From positions 1 to 32,659 of the forward strand of contig FMWZ01000021.1 in NCBI GenBank assembly GCA_900103495.1: 32,659 nt of DNA, given 5' to 3'. Each line of letters opens with the position of its first letter. Within the stretch, counting starts at the first letter, position 1. This document shows, piece after piece, positions 1 through 5,826 of the stretch. The notes beneath the pieces were generated by a model. It ran no database searches and had not been told where the DNA came from. It saw only the letters and a list, made by a program, of their open reading frames with translations. The DNA is from Lachnospiraceae bacterium G11 (GTDB lineage: Bacteria > Bacillota > Clostridia > Lachnospirales > Lachnospiraceae). The position numbers and the translations under genes are program-made.

Positions 1-283
1 ATTTGTAAAGCAGTCCATCGTCAATACCATTTTCAAAAGCTATCGACTTGATCGAGTTGCCTGCCATGACTTGCGAAACTATGGACAATTTTTCTTCCGC
101 TGTCCAAACTTTATTGAAGCTTTTGTGTCTTAGAGCATCTGGTCCGCAAGCATTCTCAATTCTTACCCATTTTCGGATTGTCCCATGAAAGTACTCTGTA
201 TTAATACCATCAGGAGTATCGGGCCAAAGTCCTTGCCGATACAATTCAACAGCTTTTCTCTTGTAATCGTAACTATAACGCAT
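1..283 (-). CDS. IS3-type transposase OrfA-like protein, N-terminal part (runs off the left edge)
   Basis: Reading leftward from an ATG at 283, 94 codons are open to the window edge. The translation begins MRYSYDYKRKAVELYRQG and contains two helix-turn-helix-like segments: residues about 5-40, with the WPDTPDGIN stretch, and about 60-94, with WTAEEKLSIVSQV then SIKSIAFENGI. This is the layout of IS3/IS150-family OrfA proteins, which bind the element ends and are joined to the OrfB integrase domain by frameshifting. OrfB is not in the window. The start is supported by GGAGGG seven bases upstream, although that ribosome binding site is buried in a hairpin (289-323). Family assignment is from sequence feel, not a search; whether the element is intact cannot be seen. 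Confidence 0.75.
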   Translation of the reverse strand, partial: MRYSYDYKRKAVELYRQGLWPDTPDGINTEYFHGTIRKWVRIENACGPDALRHKSFNKVWTAEEKLSIVSQVMAGNSIKSIAFENGIDDGLLYK

Positions 284-288
284 AAAAA

Positions 289-323
289 TACCCTCCTTAC
301 TGGTTTGTCCAGTAAAGAGGGTA
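289..323 (-). promoter_or_regulatory. Hairpin sequestering the transposase ribosome binding site
   Basis: Arms 289-303 and 309-323 pair over 15 bp with a single G-U, around a 5-base loop. In the minus-strand RNA the 3' arm contains the GGAGGG ribosome binding site and is followed by five U residues and then the transposase AUG. The structure could block translation, and also resembles an intrinsic terminator placed directly before the start codon. Insertion elements often carry such structures to stop read-through from outside from making transposase; that role here is inferred. Confidence 0.6.
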
Positions 324-373
324 CATATCAGCAAAGATTTGAGGCGGTTATTCTACCAACTTAATTATTTAGC

Positions 374-439
374 GGGCTAACCGTCTATCGGTAATGCCCT
401 TGCTCTTTTATTATAGCACATTTGCTTGGGTTTGCAACT
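374..439 (-). promoter_or_regulatory. Transposase promoter and leader hairpin; copy 1 of a 66-bp duplicated element
   Basis: On the minus strand TTGCAA (432-437), a 16-base spacer and TATAAT (410-415) with a TG one base upstream form a sigma-70 type promoter. The early transcript contains a small hairpin, GGGC...ACCG, loop, CGGT...GCCC (374-399). The element is 64/66 identical to 688-753. It points at the transposase start at 283, giving a leader of about 120 nt. Confidence 0.6.
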
Positions 440-542
440 CCTCCGTCATTTCACGAGTTACATTCTTAGCACAATATCTAAAAGCATCAGGTCCCTAAAA
501 CATTCCAACAGCTAATCTCAACACCCCCTGTCGAAATATATA

Positions 543-593
543 ACCTGTCCCAAACCTGCACGGTGCAATCGGGGCCTGTCCCCAACCTGCACC
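543..593. repeat. REP-like dispersed repeat, copy A
   Basis: The pattern is CCTGTCCC-AAACCTGCAC, then GGTGCAATCGGGG, then CCTGTCCCC-AACCTGCAC. The central TGCAC/GGTGCA halves are near-complementary, so the unit can fold. The same unit recurs six more times in the outer parts of this window. Confidence 0.8.
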
Positions 594-619
594 ATAAGCT
601 TAGTTTATAAGCTTTCACA

Positions 620-730
620 CAGAAAAAAATAATCGCCTTCTCCCTCGCAAAGATTAGGCGATTATTTTTATCAATCAATTTTTACTTGGGCTAACCGTCT
701 ATCGGTAATGCCCTTGCTTTTTTATTATAG
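620..730 (-). ncRNA. Candidate small RNA (promoter copy 2 to strong terminator)
   Basis: The minus-strand promoter at 724-751 would start a transcript near 717. It carries the GGGC/ACCG leader hairpin and ends after about 100 nt at a perfect 14-bp stem (625-638 with 656-669) followed by T-rich sequence. No credible protein fits between promoter and terminator. The shared leader with the transposase gene suggests either a regulatory RNA acting on that leader or the decayed end of another element copy. No known RNA family was recognised. Confidence 0.4.
625..669. terminator. Intrinsic terminator, 14-bp perfect stem
   Basis: AAAAATAATCGCCT pairs perfectly with AGGCGATTATTTTT across a 17-base loop. 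A-rich and T-rich arms make it usable from either strand. Position fits the end of the candidate small RNA. Confidence 0.75.
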
Positions 731-753
731 CACATTTGCTTGGATTTGCAACT
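688..753 (-). promoter_or_regulatory. Promoter/leader element, copy 2 of the 66-bp duplication
   Basis: TTGCAA (746-751), a 16-base spacer and TATAAT (724-729) are followed by the same leader hairpin as copy 1. Only two bases differ from 374-439. Similarity continues weakly downstream: ATAATCGCCTAATCTTTGC here against ATAACCGCCTCAAATCTTTGC in copy 1. Confidence 0.6.
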
Positions 754-767
754 TCACAGCCTCTCCT

Positions 768-819
768 AACCTGTCCCAAACTTGCACCGTGCAATCGGGG
801 CCTGTCCCCAAACTGCACC
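768..819. repeat. REP-like dispersed repeat, copy B
   Basis: Same unit as copy A with a few substitutions (ACTTGCACCGTGCAATCGGGG core). Here the TGCACCGTGCA centre is nearly a perfect palindrome. Confidence 0.8.
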
Positions 820-871
820 ACGCAGTGCTCATCCCCTCCTGCTTTTAGGCCCCGGGCTCCGCACCTGTCCC

Positions 872-1282
872 CTAAATCAGCTCCCCACCAAAATGCTGTA
901 TCTCATGCTGAATAATCTGCGCAGTAAAATCGCTAAACTTCCCATGCTGCTTCTGAAAGTTCTGATCCAGATAATCAACCTCAATCTCTTTATACCTGGT
1001 GCACGGCCGCACCCCCGATAAGGAGAGACACCCCTCCTCCGTTTTGTACATCCCGCTCTTTTTGGTAATCACGGGATTTATCATCGGAAAAACAAACGGG
1101 CCTGCTGCCACCACAATAATCTGCTTCTTCACCCCAATCATGTTGGCCGCCATACCGACGCATTTTTCTCTGTTGGCATTTAATGTATCAATCAAATCCG
1201 CCACGACCTGCTTATCCGCCTCTGTCGCAGGCTCAGACTTTTGTTGTAAAAACAGCGGATCTCTCACAACCTGCCTTACCAT
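872..1282 (-). CDS. def: Peptide deformylase (short subfamily)
   Basis: This 136-aa protein has the three deformylase motifs: GMAANMIG (residues 43-50), EGCLSL (83-88) and HEIQH (126-130). The expected metal ligands are Cys85, His126 and His130, with Glu127 catalytic. Deformylases remove the N-formyl group from new proteins in the cytoplasm. The protein is shorter than the usual 150-190 aa enzymes, and the normally conserved Gln of motif 1 is Met; from memory this is typical of a short Clostridia subfamily rather than a mutation. The start has AAGGGG eight bases upstream. The XRE gene ends 34 bp upstream on the same strand, so the two may be co-transcribed. Confidence 0.85.
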   Translation of the reverse strand: MVRQVVRDPLFLQQKSEPATEADKQVVADLIDTLNANREKCVGMAANMIGVKKQIIVVAAGPFVFPMINPVITKKSGMYKTEEGCLSLSGVRPCTRYKEIEVDYLDQNFQKQHGKFSDFTAQIIQHEIQHFGGELI

Positions 1283-1316
1283 AAATTATCCCCTTCCTAT
1301 CAAATAGTAAAAACCA

Positions 1317-1661
1317 CTACCTCTCCCTCTTCTCCCTCAGCTTCTTCTGGAACTCCTCACGAGATATCTCTCCCTTAACAAGCCTCTCTATCTCAGAAAT
1401 ACCCTCATCACTAAGCTGCATTTGCTCAATAGCCAATGTTGCCTTAGTCTGGCGAATAACATCAATTTCAGACGGAGTTAAATCATTCCTTATATACCCA
1501 TCATTCTTCATGATACGGGAAATAAGCGACACTAGATAATTAGGCGGTGTTGTAACTCCTTGCTCCCAATGTTGGATATTTGCCACAGGTATTCCAAGGT
1601 ACGTTGCAAATTTATTTTGACTCATCTGTGTAGTATTCCTAAGCTCTTTAATTGCGTTCAT
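1317..1661 (-). CDS. XRE-family helix-turn-helix regulator
   Basis: This 114-aa protein has an N-terminal helix-turn-helix of the XRE/Cro type at about residues 10-35 (QNKFATYLGIPVANIQHWEQG), followed by a charged helical tail that ends in a Lys/Arg-rich segment. AGGAGGG precedes the ATG by eight bases. Two overlapping palindromes lie just upstream (1675-1697), a likely site for autorepression. Antitoxin-type regulators have this form, but no partner toxin is adjacent; the next gene on the same strand is a deformylase. DNA target and ligand are unknown. Confidence 0.8.
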   Translation of the reverse strand: MNAIKELRNTTQMSQNKFATYLGIPVANIQHWEQGVTTPPNYLVSLISRIMKNDGYIRNDLTPSEIDVIRQTKATLAIEQMQLSDEGISEIERLVKGEISREEFQKKLREKRER

Positions 1662-1674
1662 TTTTGCACCCTCC

Positions 1675-1697
1675 TATATACTTAAAGTATATACTTT
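1675..1697. promoter_or_regulatory. Overlapping palindromes upstream of the XRE gene (candidate operator)
   Basis: A perfect 19-bp palindrome TATATACTTaAAGTATATA (1675-1693) overlaps a perfect 14-bp palindrome AAAGTATATACTTT (1684-1697). They sit 14 bp upstream of the XRE start codon, where a repressor dimer pair would block transcription or RNA polymerase clearance. Confidence 0.55.
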
Positions 1698-1773
1698 TAG
1701 TGCACATCGGTCAATTGCTTCGTAACATCATTGTACCAAACATTTGTTCGGTTTTCAACCCTTCTTTCTCACA

Positions 1774-1816
1774 TATAATGAATTCAAACAGAGGTAAATA
1801 CAAAGTTTCTCCAAAC
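1774..1816 (+). pseudogene. Deleted remnant of the 5' part of the 102-codon gene at 2982
   Basis: Positions 1774-1798 match 2954-2978 (-10 box and ribosome binding site of the intact gene) at 24 of 25 bases. They are joined directly to 1799-1816, which matches 3063-3080 inside that gene at 17 of 18. About 84 bp between the two blocks, including the start codon, is missing, and the remnant then runs straight into REP copy C. Confidence 0.5.
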
Positions 1817-1864
1817 CTGTCCCAAACTTGCACGGTGCAATCGGGGCCTGTCCCAAACCTGCAC
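1814..1864. repeat. REP-like dispersed repeat, copy C
   Basis: CCTGTCCC-AAACTTGCAC, GGTGCAATCGGGG, CCTGTCCC-AAACCTGCAC. It abuts the 3' end of the Fic gene and the gene remnant at 1774-1816. Confidence 0.8.
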
Positions 1865-1865
1865 A

Positions 1866-2804
1866 TTACATTCTCCTCCAGCAATTCTCTTTTAAAAAAT
1901 CACTTATATCTCTCGTATCTCCACTTTCATAGTAGGAAACAAGTTTCCTCTTAAACTCAGGAACATGATTCTCAGGAATAACAATCATTCCAAGACCATG
2001 AGCAATCAAATAATGGTTAGCAAAAATCACTGATGCTCGCTTATTTCCATCCAGAAAGATCTGCGTTCTCATGCAATATAGGCAAAGATTTATTGCAATA
2101 TCTATTTCATTAAGTTTCGAATCAAGTATTTCATTTATGCATTCATTTACTTGAGCCTCTATCGGAATAGGCGGAACATAACTTGTACCACCAATCGTTA
2201 CAGGTACCCCTCGTATCCTTCCGCCGTCAAAATAAAAACCTTCATTAACCAATTTGGCTATATGACATAAAAGATAGTAGTTACTTGCAGATCTGATAAC
2301 ATCTCTGTCCAGGATAAACTCCCAAGCATGTTTCAAATTCAAGATTTTCTGAACGTCATCTGCGCTCATCCCATTCACTTTCCCGTTTTCGAGTATCTCT
2401 TCCGTCTGAGGGAAAGTTGTGGCCACCCCTTCCAAAACAGCCTGATCGTATATATTGGATTTCATATTTGCTCTTGCAAAATCAAGGTTAAAGATAACTT
2501 CCGCAGGCAAATCCTCCGCCACATACCCATTGTCAGCCAAAGCTTTGTCAACTCTGCGAATCTGCTTTTTCAGTTCCCGCGCCTCTTTGCTGTTACGAAG
2601 CAAAAGCTGATACAACTCATCAGAATACACATTAACATAAGTAGATGTCAGTTTACCGTTGATTCGCTTACGTATGTATAAATATCTGCCGCTACTGTTC
2701 TCCTTAATCTCCGGCGATCCGTCATAAGGAATCAGGTTCAAACGAGCTTGGTAGTCGGCTCTTTCTTGCAAAAGCTCTTGAATAATATCAAACGAGTTAT
2801 CCAT
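1866..2804 (-). CDS. Fic-domain protein with Gln in place of the catalytic His
   Basis: This is a 312-aa protein, taking the ATG at 2804 because AAGGAGG lies nine bases upstream; an in-frame upstream start at 2867 has no such site. The Fic motif, normally HxFxxGNxxR, reads QIFLDGNKR at residues 248-256. The phosphate-binding loop is kept but the catalytic His is replaced by Gln248 (codon CAG). Fic enzymes transfer AMP or other groups to hydroxyl side chains; loss of the His usually abolishes AMP transfer. An inhibitory-helix-like stretch, AVLEGVATT, lies around 122-130. N-terminal 110 residues are helical and charged. I recall similar QIF-type proteins in Clostridia, so the change is probably conserved rather than decay. 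Function is uncertain: altered transfer chemistry, binding only, or toxin-like. Confidence 0.75.
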   Translation of the reverse strand: MDNSFDIIQELLQERADYQARLNLIPYDGSPEIKENSSGRYLYIRKRINGKLTSTYVNVYSDELYQLLLRNSKEARELKKQIRRVDKALADNGYVAEDLPAEVIFNLDFARANMKSNIYDQAVLEGVATTFPQTEEILENGKVNGMSADDVQKILNLKHAWEFILDRDVIRSASNYYLLCHIAKLVNEGFYFDGGRIRGVPVTIGGTSYVPPIPIEAQVNECINEILDSKLNEIDIAINLCLYCMRTQIFLDGNKRASVIFANHYLIAHGLGMIVIPENHVPEFKRKLVSYYESGDTRDISDFLKENCWRRM

Positions 2805-2817
2805 ATTAACGCCCTCC

Positions 2818-2916
2818 TTAGGGAACTTATCTTTAATAATTTTATCAAAAAGTTCCCTAAAACGCAATATTTTTTAGGGAACTTTTGCTTTTCGAGCTTA
2901 GCTAAAAGTTCCCTAA
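2818..2916. promoter_or_regulatory. Two tandem inverted repeats TTAGGGAACTT/AAGTTCCCTAA upstream of the Fic gene
   Basis: TTAGGGAACTT occurs near 2818 and 2873 and its complement AAGTTCCCTAA near 2852 and 2906. This makes two consecutive inverted repeats of about 44 bp each. The first lies against the Fic ribosome binding site; the second extends toward the divergent plus-strand promoter at 2930. They could form two leader hairpins or be operator half-sites controlling both divergent genes. Confidence 0.5.
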
Positions 2917-2929
2917 TAAACTGCTCCCC

Positions 2930-2959
2930 TTGTCTCATCACCCATATAAATCTTATAAT
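2930..2959 (+). promoter_or_regulatory. Promoter of the 102-codon plus-strand gene
   Basis: TTGTCT (2930-2935), an 18-base spacer and TATAAT (2954-2959) precede the ribosome binding site GGAGGT at 2971. The start codon follows at 2982, leaving a very short leader. Confidence 0.5.
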
Positions 2960-2981
2960 GAATTCAAACGGAGGTAAACCC

Positions 2982-3290
2982 ATGGCATGGAAATCACTTG
3001 TACCCGGAACAGAATTATCAGATGTAAAAGCAGACAGAAAATCAGCTGTCTCCATTGAAAAATACAAAGTCTCTCCAAACGCAATCTATTTAAGCGGAGA
3101 ATACCTTCCCACATCCCTTATTACTGATGTAAAAAAGCAGGCGTCAACTTACACTCCAAATTGCGCCTGCGGTAAAGGTATCCCTGTATTCAAGATTCGC
3201 ATTGATTACGGTACAGCAAAGCCCCTTATTCTTATGATAGAAAAAGAGGCTAATGCCGATAAACTTTTGGGGTATCTGCCCAATTCATAA
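2982..3290 (+). CDS. Hypothetical 102-aa protein
   Basis: The start is the ATG at 2982, chosen for GGAGGT five bases upstream and the promoter at 2930-2959; the longer open frame upstream has no start support. The protein begins MAWKSLVPGTELSDVKADRK, has a CAC pair (CACGKG) near residue 67, and is otherwise mixed alpha/beta in appearance with no signal peptide or membrane helix. I do not recognise a family. It is the only plus-strand gene in the window, divergent from Fic. A deleted copy of its 5' part lies at 1774-1816, so the locus has been duplicated or rearranged. Confidence 0.6.
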   Translation: MAWKSLVPGTELSDVKADRKSAVSIEKYKVSPNAIYLSGEYLPTSLITDVKKQASTYTPNCACGKGIPVFKIRIDYGTAKPLILMIEKEANADKLLGYLPNS

Positions 3291-3323
3291 ATTGCTTCTT
3301 TGGTAAAAACCGCGGTCTCTCCA

Positions 3324-3375
3324 AACCTGTCCCAAACCTGCACGGTGCAATTTGGGCCTGTCCCCAACCTGCACA
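3324..3375. repeat. REP-like dispersed repeat, copy D
   Basis: CCTGTCCC-AAACCTGCAC, GGTGCAATTTGGG, CCTGTCCCC-AACCTGCAC. It lies between the 3' ends of two convergent genes, the typical location of REP units. Confidence 0.8.
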
Positions 3376-4353
3376 TTAGTGGTATTCTTCCCAGTAGTCG
3401 TAGGCAAGGCCCCAGCCGTCTTCCTCTTCATCTTCGAATTCATCCCACCAATCGTCAGCAAAAACGCCCGGATCGTCATAATCCTGAACGTTATAGTCTC
3501 CACTGTCGTGTATCGAGTAATCCTGTGAATAGTTAGGAGTCTTTCTGTAGGATTTGGTCCCTGTCCCTGAATCCTTCGTGAAGTCCTTCGGGAGTTCGAC
3601 ATGCATTACAAGAAAATAGTTATAGTGTTCCAAATCTCCAAATCCCCTGCCATACATCATCAAATCTGTTGCACTAAGAGAGTTGTTTGCGTCCCAATTG
3701 CAATAATCTGCAAAGCACAACTGGATAGGTATAGCCGTGTATACCTTACCTTCATCATTTGCCAAATGTCCTTCCCTTATTATATCCTGAAGGACGATAT
3801 CCTTATCTCGCTCATCGGCCGAATCCTTAAGTTGCTCCTGGATTTCGCTTCCTTTTGTCGTATACGGAGCTCCCATTCTTATCCGCATACAACAGTAATA
3901 GCGGTCAATATTAATTGCCGAATACTGACGCCTAAACCCTAAAATCTCCTCAAGCGGCACATCTCTGTCGTTAACCAGTTCTTTTTCTTCAGCAGTTTTT
4001 GCGTCCTGGGATTCTGCAGGTTTTGCTTCACCTGATTGCGCGACATAAGAATCTTCTACATCAGCAATCGGTTTATTTGCTGAAGCTCCATCACCGGTTT
4101 CACGAGTACGAACAGTCCACACCACAAAAGCCAAAAGCCCCAAAACCAAAACAGCCATAGCTATACGCCAACCGATTGAATCAAGTATACTTTCTGTAAA
4201 CGCGTTGACTCTCTCTACCCGGACATCCGTTTTTATCTTAAGTTGCTCTTCTTTGGACATTGCACTGTATTCTTTAATATCAAGTCCACATTGGGGACAG
4301 TTCTCCCAATTGGCATCAATGACTTTGCCACATTTGGGGCAATTCATGTACAT
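3376..4353 (-). CDS. Zinc-ribbon membrane protein
   Basis: This 325-aa protein starts with a zinc ribbon (CPKCG...CPQCG, residues about 5-23). A single transmembrane helix follows at about 63-81, in AMAVLVLGLLAFVVW, then a Glu/Lys-rich linker, a folded outer domain (about 135-260), and a very acidic Tyr/Asp/Glu/Trp-rich tail. Zinc-ribbon plus one helix plus an extracytoplasmic domain is a common Firmicutes arrangement; the outer domain is not recognised. Start at ATG 4353 with AGAGG upstream; an ATG two codons later is equally possible. No adjacent gene clarifies the role. Confidence 0.7.
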   Translation of the reverse strand: MYMNCPKCGKVIDANWENCPQCGLDIKEYSAMSKEEQLKIKTDVRVERVNAFTESILDSIGWRIAMAVLVLGLLAFVVWTVRTRETGDGASANKPIADVEDSYVAQSGEAKPAESQDAKTAEEKELVNDRDVPLEEILGFRRQYSAINIDRYYCCMRIRMGAPYTTKGSEIQEQLKDSADERDKDIVLQDIIREGHLANDEGKVYTAIPIQLCFADYCNWDANNSLSATDLMMYGRGFGDLEHYNYFLVMHVELPKDFTKDSGTGTKSYRKTPNYSQDYSIHDSGDYNVQDYDDPGVFADDWWDEFEDEEEDGWGLAYDYWEEYH

Positions 4354-4403
4354 GTCTTTTCGCCTCTTTCTTCCATCATGGTACCCTCAAGTTAATCTTA
4401 TAA

Positions 4404-4640
4404 TCATAACCTCTCCTTGGCAATAATCTCATCCTCGTTCATCTTGATTTTCAAATCAATCAGTTCAAGCATCCCCATAACCTCGCCCGTAACCTTAATC
4501 ACTCCTATAGGAGAAGGCCCAAACGACATCTTGTCTCTGGGACAAAAAAGAAACAAATTCGGGTACTCAATAACCTCGTCAAAATCCGGCTCATACATTA
4601 ATGTCTCATCAATGATCTGCTTAGCTTCCTTAAGTGTCAT
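4404..4640 (-). CDS. Hypothetical 78-aa protein
   Basis: The ATG at 4640 is preferred over an in-frame start 15 codons upstream because AAAGGAGG sits eight bases before it. The protein begins MTLKEAKQIIDETLMYEPDF and resembles a small soluble alpha/beta protein with a central PRDKMSFGPSPIGVIKV stretch. No family recognised. It may be co-transcribed with the zinc-ribbon protein gene 50 bp downstream. Confidence 0.55.
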   Translation of the reverse strand: MTLKEAKQIIDETLMYEPDFDEVIEYPNLFLFCPRDKMSFGPSPIGVIKVTGEVMGMLELIDLKIKMNEDEIIAKERL

Positions 4641-4799
4641 ACCGTTATCCTCCTTTGGTAAAAACTGCTGCCTCTCCATCATCACGCCCCTCTACGCCTG
4701 CATGGGGCTCTGACTTGCTACGAAATTAATCGTCTCGGCAAAGCATAGCCAGCGCCCATACAGCCTTCAAGTGAGAATAGAAAGAAGGTGATTAACCTT

Positions 4800-4888
4800 G
4801 GACAAGGAGTAAACTGCCCCTTGTCCTGATTCCAGTGTAAATTAAACCAAGGGCAATAAAAATGCCAGGCTTTGAAGCCTGGTATTTT
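4800..4888. terminator. Terminator after the membrane protein gene, plus a nearby inverted repeat
   Basis: 4858-4888 forms a stem in which AAAATACCAGGCTT pairs with AAGCCTGGCATTTT. In the minus direction it is followed by T-rich sequence, fitting termination of the gene ending at 4893. A second inverted repeat, GGACAAGG (4800-4807) with CCTTGTCC (4819-4826), lies beyond it. Nothing else was seen between 4641 and 4892. Confidence 0.65.
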
Positions 4889-4892
4889 AAAA

Positions 4893-5726
4893 CTACTTTT
4901 TATTGCTGGGGTTAATTGCGCCCCCACTTATATCGATGCAATTATATCTTCTCTCAAGTTCCTTGGATATGAAAGGATACGCGCATAAAACAATTTTATA
5001 GACTTTCGAACGCTTATTGTAACTTGTTGGAAGGCAAACTATTCGAATTATTAACCCTATAATGAGAACAATATTAAATATAATAAAGATATCACCATAA
5101 TGCTCCCAAAATATAACATAGAAATTCCTAAAAGTGCTTTCTTCCGAGCTTTGAAAAAGACTAATTCCTGACGTAATCACCGCGCAAATCACTGGAATAA
5201 CCACTAATACGCCAAAACTGTTTCTACGAAGGAGCATTTTCTCCGATTCAATAACAGTCGGTGGCTTATATTGGCTTGCAACGCTTTCCATAAAGAATAA
5301 TGGCGCGTCAGCTAACTTGAATCTACCCGTTTTTTTATCATAGTATCTAATCAGACGCCTTGCTACGTTGGCAACATCATTATAAAAGATTTGATACTCC
5401 CTCTCCATACCCCTATAAAGGGGAACACCTATAAGTAATGTCAGAACAACGCTGAAAGTAATTTCAAATAAAGTTTCTAAAGTGATATCTCCAGACCAAG
5501 GATATGAAATGTCAAAAGTTATATTTATAGAGACAACAACTGATGATATCAATATCCCAACGCATAGTAAGTAGTAAAAAATCGCATCTTGAAAAGCCTC
5601 TATGTTATCCTCTTGGCTCTCGCTTACTTCCTCTATAGTCTTTTCGATGGACATACAGCTCTCACTAATATAAAAAGGTCTCTTTTTCGTAGAATGATTC
5701 TTGTCTAGCGTGTTTGTCTTTATCAC
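4893..5726 (-). CDS. Four-helix integral membrane protein
   Basis: This 277-aa protein starts at GTG 5726 with AAAGGGG six bases upstream. Four hydrophobic helices are visible at about residues 48-70, 84-105, 170-190 and 211-232, with a soluble stretch between helices 2 and 3 (MEREYQIFYNDVANVARRL...). I do not recognise the family. It lies 100 bp downstream of the AIPR gene on the same strand and before a terminator, so it is probably the last gene of the FRG/AIPR operon. Membrane proteins in such positions are often effectors of abortive defence; that role is inferred only from the context. Confidence 0.6.
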   Translation of the reverse strand: MIKTNTLDKNHSTKKRPFYISESCMSIEKTIEEVSESQEDNIEAFQDAIFYYLLCVGILISSVVVSINITFDISYPWSGDITLETLFEITFSVVLTLLIGVPLYRGMEREYQIFYNDVANVARRLIRYYDKKTGRFKLADAPLFFMESVASQYKPPTVIESEKMLLRRNSFGVLVVIPVICAVITSGISLFQSSEESTFRNFYVIFWEHYGDIFIIFNIVLIIGLIIRIVCLPTSYNKRSKVYKIVLCAYPFISKELERRYNCIDISGGAINPSNKK

Positions 5727-5826
5727 CTATATCCCCTTTCGCTTTCGTCAAATAAAAGCATCGTCGTAACTTACCTAAGTCATTTTATAGGAGCTGCTTT
5801 CAGACCTGTTAAAAATATCTGCCTTA

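Larger units (their letters stand above)
284..871. other. 588-bp gene-free stretch between the transposase and the deformylase
   Basis: The stretch holds the transposase leader, the two copies of a promoter/leader element, one strong terminator, and two REP-like repeats (543-593, 768-819). Short open frames here cross these structures and are not credible genes. A minus-strand frame around 425-490 reads GPDAFRYCAKNVTREMTEEL, loosely like GPDALRHKSFNKVWTAEEKL of the transposase, so it may be a transposase relic. Confidence 0.5.

Noticed and set aside
487-678. A 63-codon minus-strand open frame in the IS leader region.
   Set aside because: It runs through a terminator stem and a REP unit and has no ribosome binding site.
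2748-2981. An N-terminal extension of the plus-strand 102-codon gene.
   Set aside because: The extension overlaps the Fic gene start and both inverted repeats, and a promoter and ribosome site directly precede the ATG at 2982.
543-3375. The repeated CCTGTCCC units as a CRISPR array.
   Set aside because: Spacing is irregular (hundreds to thousands of bases), there are no equal-length spacers and no cas genes.
4718-4927. A 69-codon minus-strand open frame.
   Set aside because: It crosses the terminator at 4858-4888 and overlaps the end of the membrane protein gene; no start signal.
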